Part shown: positions 41,979 through 52,397 of the stretch, piece after piece
How positions within the stretch are numbered: position 1 is the first letter of the stretch
Layout: the number at the start of each line of letters is the position of its first letter
Assembly: GCA_023417815.1 (NCBI GenBank)
Contig: JAEZEI010000003.1
Coordinates: forward strand, 98,642 to 162,641
From: Bacteroidota bacterium
Lineage (GTDB): Bacteria > Bacteroidota > Bacteroidia > Chitinophagales > Chitinophagaceae
Direction of reading: 5' to 3'
DNA length: 64,000 nucleotides
Translations under genes and position numbers: made by a program
The notes under the pieces: model-generated
The model's database searches: none
The model's input: the letters and a program-made list of their open reading frames with translations, nothing else
What the model was told of the DNA's origin: nothing

Positions 41979-43817
41979 TTATTCAACCGTTACGCTTTTT
42001 GCAAGGTTACGCGGCTTGTCCACGTCTATGCCTTTGGCGATACCCACATAGTAAGATAATAATTGTAACGGAATTACGCTCAGGATAGGCGCAATGAGTT
42101 CGTCGGCAGGAGGTATGGCAAAAACATCCTGGCTAAGCCCCGGGCTTACCGTATCGCCTTCAGTGATCACAGAAATGATACGGCCTTTGCGCGCCTTGAT
42201 CTCCTGCATATTGCTTACGATCTTTTCATGGTAGCTATCCTTTGTAGCAACGAATACTACGGGAAGCTGGTCATCCACCAGTGCGATAGGCCCGTGTTTC
42301 ATTTCTGCAGCAGGGTAGCCTTCGGCATGGATATAGGAGATCTCCTTAAGCTTCAGGGCGCCCTCCAGAGCTACAGGGAAGTTGTATCCTCTTCCAAGGA
42401 ACAGGAAGTCTGAAGAATCTTTATATTTTTCTGCGATCCGTTTCACCTCGTCGGCATTCTTAAGGATCGTATCCACTTTTTCAGGAACATCTGCGAGTTC
42501 AAACAGCAATGCACGGTACCGCTCATCGCTGATGGTATTCTTTTCACGCGCGATCTTGAGCGCGATCATGGTAAGCACTGCGAGCTGTCCTGTAAAAGCC
42601 TTGGTGGAAGCAACGCCGATCTCGGGACCGGCATGGGTGTATGCACCTGCGTGGGAGATCCTGGCTATGGAAGATCCAACAGCATTCACCACGCCAAGAA
42701 TGAATGCACCATTCTCCTTGGCTTTTTCAAGGGCCACCAGGGTGTCCGCGGTTTCACCGCTTTGAGAAATGGCAATGATCACATCCCCATTATTCACTAT
42801 CGGGTTACGGTAACGGAACTCGGAGGCATATTCAACTTCAACTGGAATCCGGCAAAGCTCCTCGATTATATATTCAGCCACCAGGCCCGCATGCCAGCTC
42901 GTTCCGCAGGCAATGATCAGGATGCGTGAAGCCGAAGTGAGCTTATCAATATTCTGTTCAATACCACTCATGGTGATCGTTCCCGCCTGTGCGTCCAGTC
43001 TTCCTCGAAGGCAATCATAAATGGTACTGGGTTGTTCAAATATTTCTTTCAGCATGAAATGGTCATAGCCGCCTTTTTCTATTGCAGCGAGCTCCATGTC
43101 AAGCTGCGTGATATAGGGCGTGATCTTTTCATTGCCAAGATTCTTAAGAATGAGTTCGTCTGGCTTTACGATGGCAAGTTCATAATCGTTCACATAAACA
43201 ACTTCCTTCGTGTATTCTATGAACGGGGATGCATCGCTGGCAAGGAAATGCTCATGCTTGCCAATACCGATCACCAGGGGACTGCCTTTGCGTGCAGCGA
43301 TGATGGTTTCTGGGTCATCACGATCAATGAGCAGGATGCAATACGCGCCGCTAACGCGTTTAAGCGCGATCCGCAATGCTTCCTCAAGTGAACTCTGGTT
43401 ATTTAACTGGATATCTTCAATGAAATTCAGGAGCACCTCGGTATCGGTATCGCTCGTGAAGGAATATCCTTTCTTTACCAGCTCCTGTTTAATCTGTGAA
43501 TAGTTTTCAATGATACCATTATGGATCATTGCCAGCTTACCGGATTTGGATGTGTGTGGATGCGCATTCCTGTCGCTTGGTTCACCATGGGTTGCCCAGC
43601 GGGTATGGCCGATACCTATATGCGCATTTATATTCTTGCCGGCCATGATATCTTCAAGCTCGGCAACCTTTCCTTTTTTCTTGAATACTTCAATATCTCC
43701 TTCGCTCAACAAAGCAACCCCACTGCTGTCGTAGCCCCGGTATTCCAGCCTTTTCAGTCCCTTTATGATCACCGGGTAGGCCTGCCTGGGTCCCGTATAT
43801 CCAACAATTCCACACAT
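41979..43817 (-). CDS. glmS: Glutamine-fructose-6-phosphate aminotransferase (isomerising)
   Basis: GlmS makes glucosamine-6-phosphate from fructose-6-phosphate and glutamine, the entry to peptidoglycan and LPS amino sugars. The 612-residue protein begins MCGIVGYTG with the Cys1 nucleophile, has TRWATHG and HNGIIENY in the glutaminase part and two SIS domains (about 285-610, CGTSWHAG, SQSGETADT, and KSVTVE at the end). All key residues are present. No ribozyme-like fold is expected or seen in the leader. It is likely co-transcribed with DUF4954 downstream. Confidence 0.97.
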   Translation of the reverse strand: MCGIVGYTGPRQAYPVIIKGLKRLEYRGYDSSGVALLSEGDIEVFKKKGKVAELEDIMAGKNINAHIGIGHTRWATHGEPSDRNAHPHTSKSGKLAMIHNGIIENYSQIKQELVKKGYSFTSDTDTEVLLNFIEDIQLNNQSSLEEALRIALKRVSGAYCILLIDRDDPETIIAARKGSPLVIGIGKHEHFLASDASPFIEYTKEVVYVNDYELAIVKPDELILKNLGNEKITPYITQLDMELAAIEKGGYDHFMLKEIFEQPSTIYDCLRGRLDAQAGTITMSGIEQNIDKLTSASRILIIACGTSWHAGLVAEYIIEELCRIPVEVEYASEFRYRNPIVNNGDVIIAISQSGETADTLVALEKAKENGAFILGVVNAVGSSIARISHAGAYTHAGPEIGVASTKAFTGQLAVLTMIALKIAREKNTISDERYRALLFELADVPEKVDTILKNADEVKRIAEKYKDSSDFLFLGRGYNFPVALEGALKLKEISYIHAEGYPAAEMKHGPIALVDDQLPVVFVATKDSYHEKIVSNMQEIKARKGRIISVITEGDTVSPGLSQDVFAIPPADELIAPILSVIPLQLLSYYVGIAKGIDVDKPRNLAKSVTVE

Positions 43818-43974
43818 TTACGATTATTTTCAGTTTGAATCAATGTACAATATTATTAAAAAATAAGCCTGCGGCAATAAAGGTTCCGGGCGGGGATTTA
43901 TGGACGGTATTGATCCTACCGGAGAAGGCTTTATTTTCACATTGAATTATTGCTGGATTAAACAAAACGCATAT

Positions 43975-44514
43975 ATGAGAACAATCTTGATTTGCCTGCT
44001 CCTGGCCTATATCCCGGTAACCTTGTTTGCACAAACCCCGGTCGCAGTTAAGAACGGAACTGTAGTGATCGTTCGTCATGCCGAAAAGGGCAAGGGAGGT
44101 AATGACCCGGGCCTGACAGAGGCAGGCGTTCAAAGAAGCAGCGATCTGCTTGCCTATCTTTCAAAGAACAGGATCAGGGTAAGCCAGGTGTATGTTTCCC
44201 CGTACAAGCGAACAAAAGAAACTGCCGGAAATGTGATCAGTGAATGGGGACCTGCTGTTATACAATATAAGGCGGATGTTACCGGTAAGGGTTTGAGAGA
44301 GGAAGTGGAGAAGAATTTCAAAGAGCGGACGAACATCCTTATCGTGGGACATAGCAACACCGTTCCTTCCATCCTTAAGCAATTTGGTATCTCATCCTAT
44401 CCAAATGATATTCCTGATGCGGAACATGATAATATCTTCATCATAAAATTCAGGAAAGGGAAGGGGCGCCTGGTGCATGGCCGCTATGGAGTTCCTTCTG
44501 TTGCATCAAAGTAA
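43975..44514 (+). CDS. Secreted histidine phosphatase superfamily protein
   Basis: The start is the ATG at 43975, giving a signal peptide (MRTILICLLLAYIPVTLFAQ); an earlier in-frame start adds 25 residues that would mask it. The 179-residue phosphoglycerate-mutase-fold protein has the phospho-His motif IVRHAEKGKG (about 34-43) and the second His in VGHSNTVP (about 125-132), with TKETAG between. It resembles SixA and other short phosphatases, with a periplasmic location. The substrate is unknown. Its last 9 bp overlap the 3' end of mgtE on the other strand. Confidence 0.87.
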   Translation: MRTILICLLLAYIPVTLFAQTPVAVKNGTVVIVRHAEKGKGGNDPGLTEAGVQRSSDLLAYLSKNRIRVSQVYVSPYKRTKETAGNVISEWGPAVIQYKADVTGKGLREEVEKNFKERTNILIVGHSNTVPSILKQFGISSYPNDIPDAEHDNIFIIKFRKGKGRLVHGRYGVPSVASK

Positions 44515-45897
44515 GATGCCATGGAGGAAGAAATAGGCAACGGAAAAATAGATGACTATCCCGGTTACATCCACAAGTGTTGCAACGAATGGAGCAGAGG
44601 AAGCTGCCGGGTCAAGTCGCAGCCGTTTCATGATGATCGGAAGCATTGAACCCATAAGGCTGCCCCATAACACTATTCCTGTGAGTGAAATGAATATGGT
44701 TGTGGCCACCAGTTGCCAGTAGATTCCATAGTCGAAGATGCCGAGGCGCTGCCACGCGAAGATCCTGAGGAAGCCAATGGTACCGAGGATCAGCCCCAGG
44801 AAGAAGCCGCTGATGATCTCCCTTCTCATCACTCTCCACCAGTCTTTTACCGTAAGTTCTCCAAGAGCCATTGCCTGGATAATAAGGGTTGATGCCTGGC
44901 TGCCGCTGTTCCCACCGCTGCTCATGATCAGTGGAATGAATAATGCCAGTACGGTTGCAGTCTCTATCTCATCCTGGAAGAATTGCATTGCGGTTGCTGT
45001 GAGCATCTCGCCAAAGAAGAGGATCACGAGCCATCCTGCTCTTTTCTTCACCAGTTTAAAGATGCCGATGTCAAGATAGGGTTCATCCAACGCTTCTGTA
45101 CCACCGATCTTCTGAATATCTTCACCGAAAGCTTCGTTCGCGATCCAGAGTACGTCATCGATCGTTACTATCCCTACCAGGATATTATTATCGTCCGTTA
45201 CGGGCAGTGCCACCCGGTTATTCATTTTAAAAACGTCGTTCGCCACTTCCTGGTCATCATTCACATTCAGGGAAATGAAACGGTTATCCATCAATTCGTT
45301 CACCTTCATTTCGGGACCGGCCATAATGATGTCCTTTATACGAAGGTCATCCAGCAGTTCTCCCCTGGAATTGATAATATAGATCACATCAATGGTTTCG
45401 GTATTGCTTCCGAATCTCCTGATGGTGTTCAATACTTCCTGAACGGTGTTGTATTCATAAACATAAACATAGTCGGGAGTCATCAACCTGCCTACGCTGT
45501 TCTCCGGGTAGCCAAGCAATTCAAGTGTGATCTTCCTTTCCTCCGGGTCCAGGGTTTTTATAAGATCACGAACCACACTGGCAGGAAGCTCTTCGAGAAA
45601 GGCTACACGGTCATCCACCGGCAATTCGTTGAGAAGTTCTGCCGATTTGAACGCAGGAAGTTTTTTGATGATTCGCCGCTGTTCAGCGGTGTCGAGGATC
45701 TTGAAGACACCTACGGCGCGGTTAATGGACAGGTGGGAAATGATCTGCGATTCATAATCCTCATTCTCATAAATAAGGTTCGCGACATCACTGATGTTCT
45801 GCTGGTTGAGGAATTCCTGGATCTCAAGCTTGTTCTCTGTAGCTATGAGTTCAAGGAACCGCTCCTGTAATGATATTTCCTCTGTATCGTTATGCAT
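44506..45897 (-). CDS. mgtE: Magnesium transporter MgtE
   Basis: MgtE is a dimeric Mg2+ channel that closes when cytosolic magnesium binds its N and CBS domains. The 463-residue protein has the N domain of helical repeats (about 1-130), two CBS domains (about 135-265, e.g. LMTPDYVYVYEYNTV and PVTDDNNILVGIVTIDD), the plug helix and five membrane helices. The pore motifs SSGGNSGSQAST (about 329-340) and FVATLVDVTGIVIYF (pore Asp) are intact. The leader to the divergent SET gene is only 53 bp, too short for an M-box riboswitch. The 3' end overlaps the convergent phosphatase gene by 9 bp. Confidence 0.95.
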   Translation of the reverse strand: MHNDTEEISLQERFLELIATENKLEIQEFLNQQNISDVANLIYENEDYESQIISHLSINRAVGVFKILDTAEQRRIIKKLPAFKSAELLNELPVDDRVAFLEELPASVVRDLIKTLDPEERKITLELLGYPENSVGRLMTPDYVYVYEYNTVQEVLNTIRRFGSNTETIDVIYIINSRGELLDDLRIKDIIMAGPEMKVNELMDNRFISLNVNDDQEVANDVFKMNNRVALPVTDDNNILVGIVTIDDVLWIANEAFGEDIQKIGGTEALDEPYLDIGIFKLVKKRAGWLVILFFGEMLTATAMQFFQDEIETATVLALFIPLIMSSGGNSGSQASTLIIQAMALGELTVKDWWRVMRREIISGFFLGLILGTIGFLRIFAWQRLGIFDYGIYWQLVATTIFISLTGIVLWGSLMGSMLPIIMKRLRLDPAASSAPFVATLVDVTGIVIYFSVAYFFLHGILL

Positions 45898-45950
45898 CAG
45901 TGGTTTCCCTAATTTCGCCAGTGCCGCAATTTAGTTATTAAAGATAATGC

Positions 45951-46334
45951 ATGATTATCCCCGGATTATATATTGATAACAGCGAAGGAAAGGGAAGGGG
46001 TGTGTTTGCATCCGTTCATATACCTAAAGACACTATCATTGAGATCTCCCCGGTCATCGAAATGTCGGCCGAAGAAAGAAAACTTCTCGACCAGACCCTT
46101 TTACACGATTATATTTTCGAATGGGGAGAATCACGCGATAAATGCTGCATGGCCCTCGGCTATATCGCGGTGTATAATCATTCCTCACCCAGTAACTGCG
46201 AATATTTCATGGATTTCGCTGCAGGGGAGATCATGGTAAAAAGCGTGAGGAATATTGAGTCCGGAGAAGAGATCACCATCAATTATAACGGCGACTGGGA
46301 TAATGACACGGAAGTGTGGTTTAAAATGGTTTGA
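45951..46334 (+). CDS. SET domain protein (protein-lysine methyltransferase-like)
   Basis: The 127-residue protein is little more than a SET domain. It has GKGRGVFASVHIPKDTIIE (about 13-31), the NHSSPSNCEY signature (about 75-84), corresponding to the SAM-binding NHS, and EEITINYNGD (about 108-117) with the catalytic Tyr. SET proteins transfer methyl from S-adenosylmethionine to lysines; in bacteria targets include ribosomal or DNA-bound proteins, but none is known here. There is no pre- or post-SET Cys cluster. It starts 53 bp from the divergent mgtE and is followed by an intergenic repeat element. Confidence 0.88.
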   Translation: MIIPGLYIDNSEGKGRGVFASVHIPKDTIIEISPVIEMSAEERKLLDQTLLHDYIFEWGESRDKCCMALGYIAVYNHSSPSNCEYFMDFAAGEIMVKSVRNIESGEEITINYNGDWDNDTEVWFKMV

Positions 46335-46479
46335 GGTTGGAGGTTGGAGGTTTCGAATCGCAAAATACCGCAGACATTGAACTCTAAACAATAAACTCTA
46401 AACAATAAACTCTAAACAATAAACCCTAAACAATAAACCCTAAACATAACCTCCAACCTCAAACTTCCAACCTCCAACC
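46335..46479. repeat. Intergenic repeat element: GGTTGGA arms around five 14-bp units
   Basis: Starting one base after the SET-gene stop, GGTTGGAGGTTGGAGGTT (46335-46352) is mirrored by AACCTCCAACC-type sequence at 46448-46479, so the element can fold back on itself. Between them lie tandem copies of CTCTAAACAATAAA or CCCTAAACAATAAA starting at 46382, 46396, 46410, 46424 and 46438 (the last cut short). The same words recur in at least five other gaps in the window. Confidence 0.85.
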
Positions 46480-46485
46480 AAAACG

Positions 46486-48765
<2,280 letters not shown>

Positions 48766-48809
48766 ATCTTTTAATTTATTGCTGTCCTATCCTTAAATAC
48801 CTGAGTTTG

Positions 48810-48822
48810 CGTGCAATGCACG
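48810..48822 (-). promoter_or_regulatory. Palindrome in the aconitase leader
   Basis: CGTGC-AAT-GCACG is a perfect inverted repeat 45 bp before the start codon and about 10 bases after the predicted transcription start. It could be an operator half-site pair or a small RNA hairpin; a single instance cannot decide. Confidence 0.4.
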
Positions 48823-48835
48823 TTGATTTGGATTG

Positions 48836-48843
48836 CAAAATTA
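48836..48843 (-). promoter_or_regulatory. Aconitase promoter -7 element (TAATTTTG)
   Basis: Exact TAnnTTTG on the minus strand, 70 bp before the aconitase ATG at 48765. No TTTG is seen at the usual -33 spacing. Confidence 0.6.
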
Positions 48844-48898
48844 CCAAACAATAAGGGGAAAGAAAAAAATATGTAATTTTAATGAAACCCCGGAACAG

Positions 48899-49120
48899 AT
48901 GAACAGGTTCAAGGATTTTATAGAATGGAAAGTGTTCGGAGTATGCACCGCCCTCGGAGAAAAAATGGGTGTGGCCACCTCTACCATTCGCAAATACTTT
49001 ATATATATATCCTGCCTAACTATGGGCTCTCCGCTCATTATCTATCTCTTCGTTGCATTCTGGATGAACATAAAACGATATGTGTGGAATGCGAGGAGAA
49101 ATCCGCTCAAATACCTGTAG
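48899..49120 (+). CDS. PspC-domain-like small membrane protein
   Basis: The start is the ATG at 48899, giving 73 residues; the longer reading adds 22 residues of unlike composition. The sequence has the PspC pattern FGVCTALGEKMGVATSTIRKYFI (in parts) followed by a single hydrophobic helix (about 43-60, GSPLIIYLFVAFWMNI) and a basic tail. PspC-domain proteins are linked to envelope stress responses, but a single short domain like this has no fixed role. It is divergent from aconitase and followed directly by four GGTTGGA repeats. Confidence 0.72.
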   Translation: MNRFKDFIEWKVFGVCTALGEKMGVATSTIRKYFIYISCLTMGSPLIIYLFVAFWMNIKRYVWNARRNPLKYL

Positions 49121-49148
49121 GGTTGGAGGTTGGAGGTTGGAGGTTGGA
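49121..49148. repeat. Four tandem GGTTGGA units between the PspC-like gene and kdsA
   Basis: Exactly four perfect 7-bp copies fill the whole gap between two convergent stop codons. The word is the same as in the larger elements at 46335, 58191 and 60939. Confidence 0.9.
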
Positions 49149-49967
49149 TCAGATTGCTTTTCTTATTCTTACCAGTTGTTGCAACAAGTAATCTAAATTA
49201 TCGAGATGAAGCATATTCGCGCCATCGCTTTTTGCTTTGGAGGGTGCGGGATGAGTTTCGATGAAAAGACCATCGGCGCCGGTGGCGATGGCAGCCCTGG
49301 CAATAGTGGATATGAGCTCGGGATTTCCGCCGGTTACTCCGCCAGGCTGGTTGGGCTGCTGTAAAGAATGGGTGCAGTCCATGATAACCGGAACCCCTGT
49401 TGCCTTCATCCAGGGAATATTCCTGAAATCAACTACAAGGTCCTGGTAGCCGAAAGTATTACCGCGCTCGGTTAACCAAACTTTTTCATTACCGGATTCT
49501 TTCACTTTTTCCACAGCAAATTTCATGGACTGCCCGCTGAGGAATTGACCTTTCTTTACGTTGACCACCTTGCCGGTTTCGGCGGCGGCGATCAGAAGAT
49601 CGGTTTGCCTGCACAGGAATGCGGGGATCTGAAGGATATCAACATATTCTGCTGCCATTGCTGCTTCAGCAGCGCTGTGAATATCGGTGGTTACCGGGAG
49701 GCTGAATATTTCCTTCACGCTGCGGATGATCTTCAATGCCTTTTCGTCGCCGATGCCGGAGAAGGATTTGCTGCTGGTGCGGTTTGCCTTACGGTATGAT
49801 GCCTTGAATACATAAGGGATGCCCAGCCTGGCGCATATTCTCATTACCTTTTCTGCAATGTTGAGCACCATCGTTTCATCTTCTACAACACAGGGCCCTG
49901 CAATAAGAAAAAAGTTTTCCTGGTCATAATCCTGCCGGGCGAACAATTCCTCTAATGTATTTTTCAT
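49149..49967 (-). CDS. kdsA: 3-deoxy-8-phosphooctulonate synthase
   Basis: KdsA condenses arabinose-5-phosphate with phosphoenolpyruvate to KDO-8-phosphate for the LPS inner core. The 272-residue TIM-barrel protein has LIAGPCVVEDE (about 22-32), whose Cys marks the metal-dependent class, and the other ligands in MDCTHSLQQPN (His), FIETHPAP (Glu) and AKSDGANML (Asp). The FKASYRKANRTSSKSFSG loop is canonical. It implies an LPS with KDO, in line with the heptosyltransferase-like gene at 61712. It is monocistronic. Confidence 0.96.
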   Translation of the reverse strand: MKNTLEELFARQDYDQENFFLIAGPCVVEDETMVLNIAEKVMRICARLGIPYVFKASYRKANRTSSKSFSGIGDEKALKIIRSVKEIFSLPVTTDIHSAAEAAMAAEYVDILQIPAFLCRQTDLLIAAAETGKVVNVKKGQFLSGQSMKFAVEKVKESGNEKVWLTERGNTFGYQDLVVDFRNIPWMKATGVPVIMDCTHSLQQPNQPGGVTGGNPELISTIARAAIATGADGLFIETHPAPSKAKSDGANMLHLDNLDYLLQQLVRIRKAI

Positions 49968-50025
49968 GTACCAAAATTACTGTTTAAGACACCTTTAAAA
50001 CTAACTTCGCCCAAAATTAATCGTG

Positions 50026-50964
50026 ATGGTAAAGGACAGGATTCTTGTTATCGGGGCCAGTGGCCAGATCGGTGTGGAACTTACTCTTGCCCTGAGAAAG
50101 ATATACGGCGATGTGAACGTTATCGCTTCCGACCTGCGAGAGGAAAACCCGTTGCTGAAGGGAACAGGACCGTACGTAAGTATGGATGTGATAAATAAGG
50201 AACAGCTTCATGTGCAGGTGATACGCCAGGGCATTACCCAGGTATACCTGCTTGCTGCCATACTTTCTGCTACCGGGGAAAAAAATCCAAACCTGGCGTG
50301 GAGTCTCAATATGCAAAGCCTCCTGAACGTGCTCGACATAGCCAAGGAGGAAAAACTGCACAAAGTTTACTGGCCCAGCAGTATCGCGGTGTTTGGCCCA
50401 ACTTCACCCAAACGGGATTGCCCCCAGCAAACCATCATAGAACCGACCACCGTATATGGTATCAGTAAATATGCGGGCGAATTCTGGTGCAACTATTATT
50501 ATAATCGTTTTGGTGTTGATGTCAGGAGCCTGCGTTACCCTGGCCTTATCAGTTATAAAAGCAAGCCGGGCGGGGGAACCACCGACTACGCGGTAGAGAT
50601 CTACCATGAAGCAAAAGCAGAAGGCACGTATGAATGTTTCCTGCAGAAGGGCACTTACCTGCCCATGATGTACATGCCTGATGCTATACGGGCAACCATC
50701 GAACTTATGGAGGCGCCTAAAGAAAAGATCAATGTGCGGACATCCTACAATTTAAGCGGCATGAGTTTTTCCCCGGAAGAGATCGCTGCTTCCATTCGCA
50801 AACATATACCGGGATTCACCATCACCTATGCGCCTGATTACCGCCAGGCCATTGCCGATAGCTGGCCCCAAAGCATTGATGACAGTGTTGCCCGCAACGA
50901 CTGGGGCTGGAAACCTGAGTATGATCTGGATAAAATGACAGAAGATATGCTGTTGAATGTTTAA
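50026..50964 (+). CDS. SDR-type L-threonine 3-dehydrogenase / NAD-dependent epimerase
   Basis: The extended short-chain dehydrogenase has the NAD motif VIGASGQIGVEL (about 6-17) and the catalytic Tyr and Lys in YGISKYAGE (about 145-153). The segment RYPGLISYKSKPGGGTTDYA (about 178-197) is characteristic of the epimerase-like L-threonine dehydrogenases that make 2-amino-3-ketobutyrate, the first step in threonine to glycine conversion. The ATG at 50026 gives 312 residues; a GTG one codon earlier is possible. No partner KBL gene is nearby. A -7-like box lies about 20 bp before the start (TAACTTCG). Confidence 0.85.
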   Translation: MVKDRILVIGASGQIGVELTLALRKIYGDVNVIASDLREENPLLKGTGPYVSMDVINKEQLHVQVIRQGITQVYLLAAILSATGEKNPNLAWSLNMQSLLNVLDIAKEEKLHKVYWPSSIAVFGPTSPKRDCPQQTIIEPTTVYGISKYAGEFWCNYYYNRFGVDVRSLRYPGLISYKSKPGGGTTDYAVEIYHEAKAEGTYECFLQKGTYLPMMYMPDAIRATIELMEAPKEKINVRTSYNLSGMSFSPEEIAASIRKHIPGFTITYAPDYRQAIADSWPQSIDDSVARNDWGWKPEYDLDKMTEDMLLNV

Positions 50965-51027
50965 GGTTGGTCGTTTATTGTTTAAGGTTGGCATTATAAA
51001 AAACAATGAACAATGAACAATAAACAT
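50965..51027. repeat. Short copy of the GGTTGG / AACAATAAA repeat family
   Basis: The gap between two convergent genes reads GGTTGG, GTTTATTGTTTAAGGTTGG and then AACAATGAACAATGAACAATAAAC, the two repeat words in opposite orientation so that they can pair. It leaves almost no other sequence in the gap. Confidence 0.75.
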
Positions 51028-51029
51028 CC

Positions 51030-51593
51030 TCAAAACTTCGCCGCCATGCCAAGTTGCCCGATCGATCCGCCTACATATCCTATTTCGGCGTACGCGCCAA
51101 TGGAAGGTTTGAAATAATATTTTACCCCGACCTGTGCTGAGAGTCCGAGTGCTGAAGGAATTTTTCCATCGCCGCTCAGGTTGCGGGAATTTTCATATTT
51201 GAATGCAAAATAGCCAGCCCCTCCGCCAAAGTAAGGATCTACTTTTTTGAATTTCCCCACGTGGAAATTAGCCCTGATCAGTGCTGAGAAATTGGTGAGC
51301 TTCTCATCGAATTTTTCACCGAAGCCGTTGAACTTTCCGTTGATCTCTGAATAGCCGAGCGCAACTCCAGCGGAGAACCTGTTGGTAACCCCGTATTCAT
51401 AAATGATGGTGAAAGGACCTGTGGCACTTACCTTGTATGTAGAAGGCGGGTAGGAGATAGCATCCCTTAAAAATTGTTTCCAGATGTTGTAGACTCCCGC
51501 GCCCGCCGATACCACGGAGCTTCTTTTTTGAAATGCTTGCTGGGCGGTGGCAGGAGCACTGAAGCAAAAAATGAAAAAGGCAAGTAACCTCAT
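51030..51593 (-). CDS. Small outer-membrane beta-barrel protein
   Basis: From the ATG at 51593 the protein has 187 residues with a signal peptide (MRLLAFFIFCFSAPATAQ). The rest shows alternating polar/hydrophobic strands with Gly and Tyr turns (YGVTNRFSAGVALGYSE, YFGGGAGYFAFKYEN, VGVKYYFKPSIGAYAEIGY) and ends with an aromatic residue (KF), as expected for an eight-stranded barrel of the OMP_b-brl type. No function can be named. It is convergent with the threonine dehydrogenase gene. Confidence 0.83.
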   Translation of the reverse strand: MRLLAFFIFCFSAPATAQQAFQKRSSVVSAGAGVYNIWKQFLRDAISYPPSTYKVSATGPFTIIYEYGVTNRFSAGVALGYSEINGKFNGFGEKFDEKLTNFSALIRANFHVGKFKKVDPYFGGGAGYFAFKYENSRNLSGDGKIPSALGLSAQVGVKYYFKPSIGAYAEIGYVGGSIGQLGMAAKF

Positions 51594-51694
51594 AAGCAAA
51601 TTGATAAACGAAAATAGTTATGTTTTTAGTGCTCAGCAGGTCTTATTGTCAATATTATATACACATAACAAAGTGTAAATGATGAAAGAAGCTA

Positions 51695-51702
51695 TATTTT
51701 TG
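51695..51702 (+). promoter_or_regulatory. -7 element (TATTTTTG) of the beta-barrel gene at 51726
   Basis: Exact TAnnTTTG, 23 bp before the ATG at 51726, leaving a short leader of about 18 nt. Confidence 0.6.
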
Positions 51703-51725
51703 TATTATAACCCAAAATTGAAATC

Positions 51726-52208
51726 ATGAAAAAACTACTGATCATCGCTGTATTCACAGCCTTCTCCTATGTTACCACCGCGCAGAACACCGGTTTCCGG
51801 ATTGGTGGCGGTATCTCTGTTGATATTCCTGTCAGCAATCTCGACGGCGCCTCCATCGGGGTGGGTGTTGACCTTTTAGGACAATACGGGATATCCTCCA
51901 GCCTGGCAATTACAGGCGATGTAGGTTATCATTCCATCTTCGCAAAGGATGATGATGCAGAATCGTTGGGCATCATCCCGATCCGTGCAGGTATACGTTT
52001 CTTCCCTTCTGCTACCAACCTTTATCTTGGTGGTAAGGTAGGTGTGGGTATTCTTACAGGTGGCGGTGATGGTTCAACAACTGCCTATTCTTTTGGTGCA
52101 GGTTATAAGATGGATGAAAAACTGGATATCGGTCTTTCGTATGACGGTTACAGTAAGAATGGTTCCATCGGCCTCATCGCGATCAGGCTTGGTTACTTTT
52201 TTAATTGA
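51726..52208 (+). CDS. Outer-membrane beta-barrel protein, 160 aa
   Basis: A signal peptide (MKKLLIIAVFTAFSYVTTAQ) is followed by about eight amphipathic beta strands with glycine-rich turns (GFRIGGGISVDIPV, IPIRAGIRFFPS, LGGKVGVGILTGGGD) and a C-terminal FFN, the usual BAM-recognition-type aromatic end. It is a small porin-like or structural barrel of the OMP_b-brl type with no identified ligand. It has its own promoter and a strong terminator. Confidence 0.85.
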   Translation: MKKLLIIAVFTAFSYVTTAQNTGFRIGGGISVDIPVSNLDGASIGVGVDLLGQYGISSSLAITGDVGYHSIFAKDDDAESLGIIPIRAGIRFFPSATNLYLGGKVGVGILTGGGDGSTTAYSFGAGYKMDEKLDIGLSYDGYSKNGSIGLIAIRLGYFFN

Positions 52209-52230
52209 CAGTATTTATGCTTATGTATGA

Positions 52231-52258
52231 AGTTCCCGGAAACGGGAACTTTTTTTTT
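52231..52258 (+). terminator. Intrinsic terminator after the 160-aa barrel gene
   Basis: AGTTCCCG (52231-52238) pairs with CGGGAACT (52243-52250) around a GAAA tetraloop and runs into nine T. Confidence 0.94.
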
Positions 52259-52358
52259 GAAGCATAGACGCAGCGAATTGAACAATAAAACGCACTTACC
52301 TACGTTTAGGTATTTTTCAAAAACACGCTTAAAAATTAGGATTTAAAATAAAATCATC

Positions 52359-52366
52359 TAAATTTG
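52359..52366 (+). promoter_or_regulatory. -7 element (TAAATTTG) of the beta-barrel gene at 52398
   Basis: Exact TAnnTTTG, 31 bp before the ATG at 52398. The upstream -33 region is AT-rich without a clear TTTG. Confidence 0.6.
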
Positions 52367-52397
52367 CGGCGCATTATTAACCAAAATAAACGTAATT

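Noticed and set aside
45898..45950. M-box riboswitch for mgtE
   Set aside because: Only 53 bp separate mgtE from the divergent SET gene, too short for an M-box, and no fold is visible.
46350..46365. tRNA T-loop-like TTCGAAT sequence
   Set aside because: No acceptor, anticodon or D arms can be formed around it. No other tRNA-like segment was found in the window.
46382..46446. CRISPR array
   Set aside because: The units are 14 bp, directly adjacent, without spacers, and no cas genes are present.
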